Positions 7,996-15,694 of a DNA stretch of 64,000 nt are shown here, piece by piece. The translations under genes were made by a program, and so were the position numbers. This stretch comes from Ensifer adhaerens. GTDB lineage: Bacteria; Pseudomonadota; Alphaproteobacteria; Rhizobiales; Rhizobiaceae. The stretch spans positions 744,001-808,000 of the forward strand of contig NZ_LGAP01000001.1 of NCBI RefSeq assembly GCF_001270265.1, written 5' to 3'. The notes beneath the pieces are model-generated. The model had not been told where the DNA came from. It ran no database searches and saw nothing but the letters and a program-made list of their open reading frames with translations. The stretch's first letter is position 1; every line of letters begins with the position of its first letter.

Positions 7996-8697
7996 ATGGG
8001 TAAGGCCACGACAAGCCGCGGGCGTCGCCGCGGCAGCCGGACAAAGAAGCAGGGCGGCATGCTGCCCTGGTATCTCGCTGCTGTGCTGACAGTCGGTGGC
8101 GTCGTTGCCTATGACCACCGCGGACAATTGCCGGATCTGCCGGGCGTTTCGGATGTGTTCGCATCGGCACCCAAGTCTGCATCGACATCCAGAGCGGAAA
8201 ATCGGCCGAAAGCACAGGTTCGTGCCGCCGTTCCGCCGGCCGCACACAAGACGAAGCCTGTCGACGGACCGATACCCGCAGTCAATGTCGGGTTGGCCGC
8301 GCCAACACCGATTGAGCGCCCCGTCGCGCAGCCAGCTGCTCTCCGGGCCAAGGCGAATCAGTTCTATTTCTGCGGTATCCGCAACGACAACTGCGTCATC
8401 GACGGTGCCACGTTCCGCTATCAAGGTGAAGCGATCCGCGTCGCCGATATCGACGCCCCGCGAATCAAGCAGGCAAGTTGCGATGGCGAGCGCACACGCG
8501 GCTTTTACGCCAAGCAGCGATTGCGTGAACTGTTGAATTCTGGAGATTTCAGGCTGATCGAAGCGATCGGCAGGGACGACGACAAGACCAGCGAGAAGCT
8601 GCGCGTGGTGATGCGCGACGGCCGTTCGCTCGGTAACATTCTCGTCTCGGAAGGCCTGGTTCGCCCTTGGAAGGGACGGTCAACGCCGTGGTGCTAG
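7996..8697 (+). CDS. Membrane-anchored staphylococcal nuclease-like (thermonuclease family) protein
   Basis: A 233-residue protein. It has a basic N-terminus, one membrane helix (residues about 22-38, MLPWYLAAVLTVGGVVAY), a long proline/alanine-rich linker, and a C-terminal SNase-like domain. That domain includes FRYQGEAIRVADIDAPRI, then GFYAKQRLRELL, then GNILVSEGLVRPW. This matches the family order: entry strand, first catalytic region, and the LV..GL.R end. The family cleaves nucleic acids with calcium. The catalytic Arg/Glu set is only partly conserved (no clear R35/E43 pair), so it may not be an active nuclease. Confidence 0.75.
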   Translation: MGKATTSRGRRRGSRTKKQGGMLPWYLAAVLTVGGVVAYDHRGQLPDLPGVSDVFASAPKSASTSRAENRPKAQVRAAVPPAAHKTKPVDGPIPAVNVGLAAPTPIERPVAQPAALRAKANQFYFCGIRNDNCVIDGATFRYQGEAIRVADIDAPRIKQASCDGERTRGFYAKQRLRELLNSGDFRLIEAIGRDDDKTSEKLRVVMRDGRSLGNILVSEGLVRPWKGRSTPWC

Positions 8698-8974
8698 ATC
8701 CTGGCGAAAGCGCCTCAGCGGCTGTGTAGGCGCGATCCGGCGCTGCGGCGGCCGCCTGTCTTGTCGTTCCACTCGGTGTTTGCGTGGCAATACTCTGGCC
8801 ATATGCGTTTCTCCTGAAAAAGAGGATAGGGCAGGGTATGCAACCGCAATCCACAGAACGGAATGGAAACGCTTGTTCGGAATGAAAAAAGGATCGCATT
8901 CAGAATGAACCCCCTTGCACTCCGTCTATATTCATTCTAAACGCTCGCCACGACTTGATAATCTCAGTCGGTGA

Positions 8975-9048
8975 GGCCTCGTGGCGGAGTGGTGACGCAG
9001 AGGACTGCAAATCCTTGTACCCCGGTTCAATTCCGGGCGAGGCCTCCA
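8975..9048 (+). tRNA. tRNA-Cys (GCA)
   Basis: The acceptor GGCCTCG pairs with CGAGGCC, the anticodon arm AGGACTGCAAATCCT gives GCA, and the T-arm reads CCCGGTTCAATTCCGGG. CCA is encoded. It lies at the left edge of a stretch rich in hypothetical genes, but I found no repeated 3' end of this tRNA further right that would mark an integrated island. Confidence 0.95.
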
Positions 9049-9192
9049 AAGATTTTCACCAATGATTTTAATGTGTTGATCTTGGCAACGGTGCAACAAA
9101 TGCACCTTTCCATGTTGCAACTGATTTCCGTTGATTTTCAATGGCTACCGCGAAGACACGGCGACTCCACGCGACATGAAACGTGACATGGC

Positions 9193-9747
9193 TCATAGAG
9201 AGTCGACAACCTTGGCCTTTCGCGGCTTCCTCTTGACCGGCTTGCGTTTTGGCGCCGTCTTTGTTCGAGTTGCCCTTGTCTCCGCTTCTCGCTTCTTTCG
9301 CAGTTCTTGATAGAGCTGTTCCAACTCCCGATACGCTTCGAACATATCGGCCTCGCCCCTACGCTCTTGCGTCAGTTGGTTGAGAAGGCGAGACGTCGCA
9401 ACTTGCAGCGATCCATCCATCATCTGGCGCATTACAAGCCGCCTCTGACCCTCGAAGGAATCGTAATCATCGATTCGCTCGTGATCGAGGCGCAGCGCCG
9501 CCGCCACAGAGTGAGATGAGGCGAATCGCCCGGCCTTCTCATCGAACTCGATCGCCGCCTTCAGGACGTCATTGCATTGATCGATTATGTCGTCAGGTCG
9601 TCCGGCACCTCTGACGACGCGGATGATATTCGCGGCCAGGGCGCGCAGCCTAGAATCCACTGTCTCCTGGAGCCAATTCGCATCGATTTGCTGCTGCGTG
9701 TTTTCGGCGACAACTGTAAACTTCGGCCGATCACTCTCGTCGCTCAT
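9193..9747 (-). CDS. Hypothetical protein, helical with lysine/arginine-rich tail
   Basis: A 184-residue protein if it starts at MSDESDRPKF; an upstream Met nine codons earlier is also possible. The body is predicted to be mostly alpha-helical (ETVDSRLRALAANIIRVVR; EAYRELEQLYQELRKKREAE). It ends in a very basic segment resembling nucleic-acid-binding tails (KPVKRKPRKAKVV). I do not recognise a family. It stands alone just after tRNA-Cys, in the accessory-looking stretch. Confidence 0.65.
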   Translation of the reverse strand: MSDESDRPKFTVVAENTQQQIDANWLQETVDSRLRALAANIIRVVRGAGRPDDIIDQCNDVLKAAIEFDEKAGRFASSHSVAAALRLDHERIDDYDSFEGQRRLVMRQMMDGSLQVATSRLLNQLTQERRGEADMFEAYRELEQLYQELRKKREAETRATRTKTAPKRKPVKRKPRKAKVVDSL

Positions 9748-9877
9748 GAAAAATCCCGCCCCTTCAACCAGCAAAAGGGCAGGATGATTCCGTTATCGCG
9801 GTCTGGCAACGCCTTCTAAAGGAGGCCTGCGGCCCTGTGGGCGTCTATAAGGACTTCGTCCATCTCCCGTTCCCCCA

Positions 9878-10072
9878 TCATGCCCCGTGGACGGTAGCGT
9901 AATCGTCGTCCTTGCTGATGATCCCGATCGCCCGCGGCTTCAGCCGCTTCGTGTATTCCAAGCGACCATTCCACCGGCTTTCAGCGCGGTAGCAGAAGCC
10001 TGGAACCGTCTTGTCGTCTACGCGCTCCAGCCAGAGGATAATAAGAGCATTGAAGAGACGACGGCGCAACAA
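9878..10072 (-). CDS. Small hypothetical protein (TTG start)
   Basis: A 64-residue frame beginning at TTG. The sequence (LIILWLERVDDKTVPGFCY, then WNGRLEYTKRLKPRAIGI) has a protein-like composition and codons ending mostly in C or G, like real genes nearby. No clear Shine-Dalgarno sequence precedes the start and no family is recognised. It is an opposite-strand overlap with weaker frames, so the call is tentative. Confidence 0.4.
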   Translation of the reverse strand: MLRRRLFNALIILWLERVDDKTVPGFCYRAESRWNGRLEYTKRLKPRAIGIISKDDDYATVHGA

Positions 10073-10290
10073 GCAGGCCGCACTAGGATCGCGACAGCCA
10101 AGGCAGCCCGTACCTGCAAAAACGGAACGAATGTCCGAAGCCGACCGTATTCGAGAGAGGCTCTATCTGGAGAGTCTCCGCACGCGGAAGTCACCAAGCC
10201 CGCCGAAGCGTGGACAGTGAGTTACCGTGCTGCGGCGCTCGCTTTGATTTACGGTTTGATTAAAATTCAATCAGCGCGTACATTGGCGCT

Positions 10291-10377
10291 ATACGGTCCC
10301 TCTCGCCATTGACCACGGATGTACTGGCGGCGGCGGGAGGCGACCACGGAAGGTCGGGTTCGCCCCGGCCTTTTTTG
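10291..10377 (+). ncRNA. Candidate small RNA ending in a UUCG-loop terminator
   Basis: A rho-independent terminator (GGTCGGG, loop TTCGC, CCCGGCC, then six T) ends at about 10377 with no gene in front of it. Upstream lies a sigma70-like pair: TTGATT at 10256-10261 and TACATT at 10279-10284, separated by 17 bp. Together they predict an RNA of roughly 87 nt. Neither flanking ORF explains this terminator. No known RNA family is recognised. Confidence 0.45.
10352..10376 (+). terminator. Strong rho-independent terminator
   Basis: A seven-pair stem GGTCGGG/CCCGGCC (one G-U pair) with a TTCGC loop, followed directly by TTTTTT. It has no coding sequence upstream on the plus strand within 300 bp. Confidence 0.75.
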
Positions 10378-10494
10378 TTGCCCACTGCTGATCCGTGATG
10401 CCGCCTCCAATTTAGGCCAAGCTAAATAAGGCTTGACTGTAACGTGCGTTGTGAGAGCATGCACCCTCATGGTTGTACGGCGTTGGGGGCAAGC

Positions 10495-10848
10495 ATGGAT
10501 CTTTCTACTGCAGAGCAGCTATTGATCGAGCAGAGGGTGACCAACGATGCGAAGTCAATCGTCGTTGCTTACCTGCTTTGGTTTGTCGGTGGCGGCATCG
10601 GCGCGCACCGTTTCTATATGGGGTGTGTTGGAAGCGGCGCCGGCATGCTTGCCCTGCTCGTATTAGGCGCCGTTACCGCCGGCATCGGAATCGGGGCTCT
10701 GTTCATTGTCGCTTTGGGTGTATGGCTGCTAGTCGACCTGTTCCTCATCCCCGGTATGATTCGGCAGCACAAGGACGAGGTTCGGAACAGCTTCGGCAAG
10801 CAGGTGTTTGCCGATCGCCCCCTGGCACAGGAGAGGGCTGGACGATGA
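10495..10848 (+). CDS. TM2 domain membrane protein
   Basis: A 117-residue protein. It has a soluble N-terminus followed by the TM2 signature: first helix with LLWFVGGGIGAHRFYMG, then a glycine/alanine-rich hydrophobic stretch and VWLLVDLFLIPGMI. The aspartate in the second helix region (LLVDLFLIP) is characteristic of the family. Its function is generally unknown. The ATG at 10495 follows a GGGGG run at a suitable distance. The stop overlaps the next start (ATGA), so the two genes are translationally coupled. Confidence 0.82.
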   Translation: MDLSTAEQLLIEQRVTNDAKSIVVAYLLWFVGGGIGAHRFYMGCVGSGAGMLALLVLGAVTAGIGIGALFIVALGVWLLVDLFLIPGMIRQHKDEVRNSFGKQVFADRPLAQERAGR

Positions 10849-11186
10849 AGCGGTTTGTGAAATACGCAAAATCAGTTTGTCTTTCGGCCTCTTTGACATT
10901 GTTTTGGGCCAACCAAGCATTCGCGTTCACTCTTACCCGCCGTATAAGAGTTCCGGACTGGATGGACATTTATCTGGTCGAGCTTCTGGTTGCTGTCCTA
11001 TTCAGCTACCTGGCACTGATGGTGACGAAACCGCGCGGCGTGCCTGTTAATCAGCTTTATCGAGTGCATCTTCCTCCCCTCGCAAACTTCTTTCGCGTCC
11101 TCTTAATCACCATGTACATGATGATGATGGGTATGTTCTTTGCTGGGATGTTCTTAAGTCGGTACGCAGAAGCCACTATGCAGTAG
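10845..11186 (+). CDS. Hypothetical membrane protein coupled to the TM2 gene
   Basis: A 113-residue protein with an N-terminal signal-like segment (SVCLSASLTLFWANQAFAF, possible cleavage after AFA). Two hydrophobic stretches follow: VELLVAVLFSYLALMV, then a methionine-rich helix with MYMMMMGMFFAGMF. The function is unknown. The 4-bp ATGA overlap with the TM2 gene suggests the two membrane proteins are made together and may interact. Confidence 0.7.
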   Translation: MKRFVKYAKSVCLSASLTLFWANQAFAFTLTRRIRVPDWMDIYLVELLVAVLFSYLALMVTKPRGVPVNQLYRVHLPPLANFFRVLLITMYMMMMGMFFAGMFLSRYAEATMQ

Positions 11187-11215
11187 CAAATATCGGCTAC
11201 ATTGCCGCTGTCCAG

Positions 11216-11380
11216 TCACGCCGCCGATCGCTCCTGCTGGTCTGCCTCTTTCGCAGCCCTCATGAACCGCTGAGCGGCGCCGTAGGAGATCCCGCTCTTC
11301 CCTCGATCCCATAGCAGCGAGGCAGCGACCCACGCCGCAGAGCAGTCGCGGTCGGTTACTGTTTTCAAAGCGCAATTCAT
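11216..11380 (-). CDS. Possible small hypothetical protein
   Basis: A 54-codon frame begins with ATG at 11380 and ends at TGA 11216-11218. Its composition (AAWVAASLLWDRGKSGISYG, then AAQRFMRAAKEADQQERSAA) is protein-like with an amphipathic C-terminus. No strong ribosome binding site or known family is visible. It is the only plausible content of the 400-bp gap between the membrane-protein pair and the exported protein to the right. Confidence 0.3.
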   Translation of the reverse strand: MNCALKTVTDRDCSAAWVAASLLWDRGKSGISYGAAQRFMRAAKEADQQERSAA

Positions 11381-11586
11381 TTGAACTCGGTTTGCTCGCC
11401 GCCTGTGGGCAGCGGACAGCCGTCAGTTCACACGGCCTGCCAAGGACACACCCCGAAATGGTGAATCGGCTGGTATTGTCAGTGCAAGGAATATTGTCTC
11501 TAGACGGGTTCGGGAATGAATATTCCGGCGGCGCGACCCGTACAGGTAGCGTCAAACAAAACCGAAAATGGAGGAGATGATATAAA

Positions 11587-11919
11587 ATGAAATGTAAGAT
11601 CGCCCTGACTGCTCTTGCCGTTCTTGCCGCGTCGACAGCCACCGCAAGCGCTGAGGATCTCGTCTTTCAGCTGAAGAACAAGACGGAAGCGGTTCTGACG
11701 AACTTCTACACGTCGCCGGTCGGTGTTGATCAGTGGGAAGACGACGTCTTCGGGCGGCAGGTGCTCAATCCGGGCGAAAGCATGGAAATCACCATCGCCG
11801 ACGGACGCGATGTCTGCAAATACGATATGCGCTTTGAATTCGAGGAAGGTTCCGGTCTCGACACGACCGAAGACACGCAGGATCTCTGCGAACTGGGCGA
11901 GTACTCGATTCACCAGTAA
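11587..11919 (+). CDS. Exported hypothetical protein with two cysteines
   Basis: A 110-residue protein with a clear signal peptide (MKCKIALTALAVLAASTATA, cleavage near ASA-ED). The mature part is acidic with a beta-rich look (LVFQLKNKTEAVLTNFYTSP) and two cysteines (GRDVCKYD and DLCELG) that could form a disulfide in the periplasm. Proteins of this type are conserved in rhizobia without known function. The start is preceded by GGAGATG at good spacing. Confidence 0.75.
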   Translation: MKCKIALTALAVLAASTATASAEDLVFQLKNKTEAVLTNFYTSPVGVDQWEDDVFGRQVLNPGESMEITIADGRDVCKYDMRFEFEEGSGLDTTEDTQDLCELGEYSIHQ

Positions 11920-12039
11920 TATTTTTCGAGCGTGCAAACCGCTCGATTTGACGATGCCCGTCTCGCTACCTCCAAGGTGGCGAGACGTTCAAGGAAGAGG
12001 AGGGCTGGCCAGCACGAAGGCGGCTGGCCTGAGAAAGGC

Positions 12040-12759
12040 TTAGTGGTAGCGGCGGATCAATCCAACGAGCTTGCCCTGAATCTTGACGCGGTCGGGGCCG
12101 AAAATACGCGTCTCGTAGGCCGGATTGGCCGCCTCGAGGGCAATCGACGCGCCCTTGCGCCGGAAGCGCTTCAGCGTTGCTTCCTCATCATCGACGAGCG
12201 CGACGATGATGTCGCCGGGATTGGCCGAGGTGGCATTGCGGATGATCACCGTGTCGCCATCGAAGATGCCGGCCTCGATCATTGAATCGCCCTTCACTTC
12301 AAGGGCATAGTGCTCGCCGCTGCCGATCATATCGAGCGGAACGGAGATGTCGTGAGTGTTGTTCTGTATCGCTGAGATCGGAACGCCGGCGGCAATGCGT
12401 CCCATAACCGGAACCGAGACGGAACTGTTGTCAGCAACCGGCGGCGCTTTCGCAGCGGCGGGGGCAGGGGCCGGCGGTTTGCCGAGGCTGCCCTCGATGA
12501 CGCTGGGGGAAAACCCGCGACGGGGTTGGGTGCTTGCCGCATAGGCTTCCGGCAGCTTGATGACCTCGAGCGCTCTGGCGCGGTTGGGAAGACGGCGTAT
12601 GAAACCGCGTTCCTCCAGTGCCGTAATCAGCCGGTGAATGCCCGACTTTGAGGCCAGGTCGAGTGCATCCTTCATCTCGTCGAAGGAGGGCGGTACACCC
12701 GATTCCTTCATTCGTTCGTGGATGAAAAGAAGCAATTCTTGTTGCTTGCGGGTCAGCAT
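12040..12759 (-). CDS. lexA: LexA repressor
   Basis: A 239-residue SOS repressor. The start [10 protein letters not shown] is chosen because it is the family N-terminus; an upstream Met adds 11 residues that do not match. The winged-helix domain covers residues 1-70, followed by a proline/alanine-rich linker. The self-cleavage domain has the Ala124-Gly125 bond in GRIAAGVP, the nucleophile Ser159 in KGDSM, and Lys197 in EEATLKRF. It represses DNA-damage genes and is inactivated through RecA-stimulated self-cleavage. A rhizobial-type LexA box lies directly upstream, so it is autoregulated. Confidence 0.95.
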   Translation of the reverse strand: MLTRKQQELLLFIHERMKESGVPPSFDEMKDALDLASKSGIHRLITALEERGFIRRLPNRARALEVIKLPEAYAASTQPRRGFSPSVIEGSLGKPPAPAPAAAKAPPVADNSSVSVPVMGRIAAGVPISAIQNNTHDISVPLDMIGSGEHYALEVKGDSMIEAGIFDGDTVIIRNATSANPGDIIVALVDDEEATLKRFRRKGASIALEAANPAYETRIFGPDRVKIQGKLVGLIRRYH

Positions 12760-12807
12760 GGCAAGTCGCTCCAGAAGCGTGAAACAAATCAAGAACAGAC
12801 ACTATCT

Positions 12808-12822
12808 GTTCCATATGTGTTC
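12808..12822. promoter_or_regulatory. LexA operator (GTTC-N7-GTTC)
   Basis: GTTC at 12808-12811 and GTTC at 12819-12822 are separated by exactly seven bases. This is the direct-repeat LexA box known for alphaproteobacteria rather than the Gram-negative CTGT-type palindrome. It lies 49 bp upstream of the lexA start, as expected for autorepression. A nearby dyad (GAACAG, N7, CTGTTC at 12793-12811) overlaps it and may add a site. Confidence 0.85.
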
Positions 12823-12939
12823 CGCAAGTGCCTAAAATTCCGTGAATGTAGGATCAAACGTGCCCGCATCGGCCAACTAGACGCTGCACGTGCCGCAAGG
12901 CGCTGATATGCCTCGTTCCGTTTACGCAATGAGGGTGCA

Positions 12940-13179
12940 ATGAAGAAGCTGATTCGAATCCTGCTGACGATCGTTGTCGCCGCGACCGCGGTCCTTGGGT
13001 TTCGCTGGTATCAATATGTGGACAACAAGGAGAGCCCGTTCGACGAAGTCGGCATCGCGTTGAATGCAGCAATGCCGGGGCCGATCAATCATTGGGGTTG
13101 TGACCGGCTAAAGCTTACCTTTGGCAACGGACTGCCGCCGCACGGTTGCGCCACCGTCGATGGAGCGAAGTGGAAATAG
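12940..13179 (+). CDS. Small exported or membrane-anchored hypothetical protein
   Basis: A 79-residue protein with an N-terminal hydrophobic segment (MKKLIRILLTIVVAATAVLG) and a short mature part containing two cysteines (HWGCDRLKL and PHGCATVDG). A GAGGGTGC-like ribosome site precedes the ATG. The function is unknown. Confidence 0.65.
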   Translation: MKKLIRILLTIVVAATAVLGFRWYQYVDNKESPFDEVGIALNAAMPGPINHWGCDRLKLTFGNGLPPHGCATVDGAKWK

Positions 13180-13227
13180 TCTGGCGTTGAGCGATTGCTG
13201 GGCGGGCGTCGCGACGGAGAGGGTGGT

Positions 13228-13515
13228 TCAAGCCGGCTGCGTGGCGGAACAGGCGTCCTCGAACTCCTTGACGGTTTCAGCCGAGTTGTCCTCCGGTAGG
13301 ACGGCGTCCGCCGCGTCAGTCGCTACGGGCGTGTCGCCTTGATAGACGAAGGACTGGATATAGTAGGCGATCGTCCCCTTCCAAACATTCCGGCCATCGA
13401 TCTGCTGGCAGGGGACGGCCGATTCGAAGTCGGCTTGCAGGTCGTCGACCGTGGCAGCGCTGAGGGCGATGTTAGGCGATGCGATAATCGAGGCGATAAG
13501 CAAGGCTGCAAGCAC
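13228..13515 (-). CDS. Exported small hypothetical protein (GTG start)
   Basis: A 95-residue protein with a signal peptide ending near ALSA (MLAALLIASIIASPNIALSA). The mature part has an acidic character and two cysteines (VPCQQIDG and EDACSATQ). Codon third positions are GC-rich. The start is GTG at 13515. No family is recognised. It is a monocistronic-looking gene convergent with the small protein at 12940. Confidence 0.6.
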   Translation of the reverse strand: MLAALLIASIIASPNIALSAATVDDLQADFESAVPCQQIDGRNVWKGTIAYYIQSFVYQGDTPVATDAADAVLPEDNSAETVKEFEDACSATQPA

Positions 13516-13976
13516 GGTGAACGTCCGCTAGATCAGAGTGGTGCCGATAGTTTGGTTAACGATGTGAACCGCGCTTTCGTTCCGAAGTCCAGCAAGCATG
13601 CCGGGCACTGTGCCGTGTTCAACAGTTCTTTATGCAAGGCGGCGATGGTTGCTCAGGCTGTGGCGGCGAAAGCACAAAGATTCGCGTGAACAGGCTGTGT
13701 TTCGGCGTTCTCGATCTTCCGGCGTCTACCACATGCGGCGTATCGACGGCCGATCAGACTTTGCAGCAGAGATGGGAAACGACTGGCCAGTGCCGCCGCC
13801 CGCAACGATCTCTGCATCTCCGGGGGCACGCGACTTTCAAGCGTGCTGGGGTTCTCATCTATTCTTGGTCGGGGGACCAGCCGCCCAGGGTGTGCGGAGA
13901 CGTGCGCACCCCAGTCCGACTGGCCACTGCCAAAACTCTCCAGACTATTTGGTTCGAGAGGCTAGAGGTGATCGTC
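13516..13976. other. Intergenic region without recognised content
   Basis: About 460 bp. Several frames are open because of the GC content, but they lack protein-like composition or ribosome sites. I see no RNA gene or repeat. Confidence 0.4.
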
Positions 13977-14120
13977 CTACTTCTTGTCTTTCTTGCCGAG
14001 CGAAAAGCTGCTGCCTGCCAGCTTCACCTGTGAGCCTTCTGTCGCCACGGCGGCTTTGACGGCCTTGTCCTTCTTGGGTTTTCTAACCTCGCGGTTACTT
14101 CGCACTTGACCCTTTGCCAT
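13977..14120 (-). CDS. Very small lysine-rich conserved protein
   Basis: A 47-residue basic protein starting MAKGQVRSNREVRKPKKDK and ending SLGKKDKK. The upstream extension of the frame is not protein-like, and the ATG at 14120 follows GGAGACGATC, a good ribosome site. Short proteins with this MAKGQ-RSNRE-KPKK start are common in rhizobia and have no assigned function. The charge suggests contact with nucleic acid. Confidence 0.65.
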   Translation of the reverse strand: MAKGQVRSNREVRKPKKDKAVKAAVATEGSQVKLAGSSFSLGKKDKK

Positions 14121-14300
14121 GATCGTCTCCTTGAAAAGGTGTGCCGGGGAACCCTCATGGGCGCCGATGACCGGCGGACTAGCCTGCATTGGTACCGCCG
14201 GAAGTCAATGACGGCGCTTGGGGAGCATTGGCCCGGGCGGGCGGTTCGGGCTTGCAATGAAGCCGATGTTCCGCCCATGGTGATTATAACACCGCTTCGG

Positions 14301-14588
14301 CTATTTGCCGCGCCCTTGAGATGCTGTCGAAGGCCCAATCACGGCGGCGACTTCCGTTATCCTGTTGGCCGGAAACCCGCTTCGTTCGGCGTGTTCGCGA
14401 ATGACGTCGGCGCTCGGCGCTTCGTGGACGCAATAGATCTTGTCGCCGGCGACATAGCTCGTGATCCATGTGTATGGCACGCCGAGATCGGCGACGACAG
14501 CATTGGATTTCGCCGACAGTGCACAGAGGTCGTCCTGACTGAGCTTGTCAGCTCCTTGCACGTCGCGTTCGATGATGAAAGTGGGCAT
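14301..14588 (-). CDS. DUF4242 (nickel-binding SCO4226-like) protein
   Basis: A 95-residue protein. The start MPTFIIERDVQGADKLSQDD and the later blocks YCVHEAPSADVIREHAERSG and FPANRITEV match the DUF4242 ferredoxin-like family. Characterised members bind nickel through conserved histidines, and HEAP and EHAERSG supply His here. Its physiological role is unknown. Confidence 0.82.
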   Translation of the reverse strand: MPTFIIERDVQGADKLSQDDLCALSAKSNAVVADLGVPYTWITSYVAGDKIYCVHEAPSADVIREHAERSGFPANRITEVAAVIGPSTASQGRGK

Positions 14589-14945
14589 CGCTCAGTTCCT
14601 TGACTGTTGGATGACCGATACATCAAGCCTCGCTAATAAAATGGGAGTCAATGCTTGCGATTGGACGCAAGGTGATTTGCATGCAGCATCGCGTCGGACA
14701 GCGGCAGTCCTTGCCTCGTTTCGGCTAGCGGACCAGAAGGTGCGCTTCGGAGGTTTGAAGCCAGCGAAAGCAAATGTCTGAAGGGTCTTGCGCGAACCAC
14801 GACTTTCCGCACGCATTATGGTCTGCAGATCGAGGTGCACAGATGCCTGTCCGGAGCCGGGTCTACAGGGGGAATCACGCAGCAGGTCCGAAGCGCTACC
14901 GCGCCCTTGGTGCGTCATATTTGATCCGCGCTGCTGTCATGAAAC
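14589..14945. other. Intergenic region without recognised content
   Basis: About 360 bp containing the promoter of the DUF4242 gene. No convincing ORF, RNA or repeat is seen. Confidence 0.4.
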
Positions 14946-15110
14946 TCAGTAGCTGAGACGGAAACCGCCGGGACTTGCCGCAGACGGATCGGGTACCGGC
15001 AACGGGCCCTGCCATTGGGCGTAGGTCGTGTTGGCGCCGCCGGTGCTTGCGCATCCGGAAAGTGTCAGAAGAGCGAGAAAAGCGGCTGTCGTCAGACATT
15101 TAAGAGGCAT
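14946..15110 (-). CDS. Small lipoprotein
   Basis: A 54-residue protein starting at ATG 15110. The lipobox LSGC follows a hydrophobic signal (MPLKCLTTAAFLALLTLSGC), so the mature lipoprotein is only about 35 residues (ASTGGANTTYAQWQGPLPVP and a short tail). An AGAAAACC sequence precedes the start. The function is unknown; tiny lipoproteins of this kind are frequent in rhizobia. Confidence 0.65.
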   Translation of the reverse strand: MPLKCLTTAAFLALLTLSGCASTGGANTTYAQWQGPLPVPDPSAASPGGFRLSY

Positions 15111-15337
15111 GGTTTTCTCCAGTTGTGGGAGATTGCCCAGGCCTCGATGGGCCAGAATCAGACTTTCCCTCAAAACATCTGGGATGGCAAGCGAACCCCG
15201 CTCCAGCCTTGCCAATGCACGCGCTAATGCTTGGTGCGATGATGGTGCGTTGCACGCAAGACTAGCAATCATGCGCCATTGGAATATTCACCTGGCAGTC
15301 CAACCCAATAGCGGATGGCGAAAAATGAAACAGCTGA

Positions 15338-15427
15338 TGGCGGAGGAGGTGGGATTCGAACCCACGGTACGCTTTCACGCACGCCGGTTTTCAAGACCGG
15401 TGCCTTAAACCGCTCGGCCACTCCTCC
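15338..15427 (-). tRNA. tRNA-Ser (TGA)
   Basis: A 90-nt gene on the minus strand. The acceptor GGAGGAG pairs with CTCCTCC. The anticodon loop CTTGAAA gives TGA, and a long variable arm typical of class II tRNA-Ser is present. The T-arm GTGGGTTCGAATCCCAC is followed by G and an encoded CCA. Confidence 0.95.
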
Positions 15428-15694
15428 GGGCAGGGCGTTATTGCGCGAAGCCTTGCCGCTTTGCAAGATTTAACATGCGCGGGCGGCAAGATTTTCGCGG
15501 CGTATCCGCTGCCCACCCCGTCGCGATAACCATTCGTAAACCATAGTTGGAGATTTCGGGCGGGCGGCCGTTCGCCGGTTCGCAATTTTGCCTTGTTGCT
15601 GTCATGATTAATCGACTGTTCCGTTTCGGGACGCCGAGATTTCCGCTGGGGGCAAGAGTGGAAGGTTTCGAGTACGGCTTATTCGAATGATGTT

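Noticed and set aside
7996-8100. A riboswitch or leader structure before the nuclease-like gene
   Set aside because: Short complementary patches exist (GCCGTTG-like) but none forms a stable or conserved-looking structure.
8975-9048. tRNA-Cys as an attachment site of an integrated island
   Set aside because: No duplicated 3' end of the tRNA and no integrase gene were found in the next 6 kb by eye; kept only as a weak finding about gene content.
10011-10220. A 69-codon plus-strand frame with a basic, proline-rich end
   Set aside because: It has rare codons and no ribosome site, and overlaps a more gene-like minus-strand frame.
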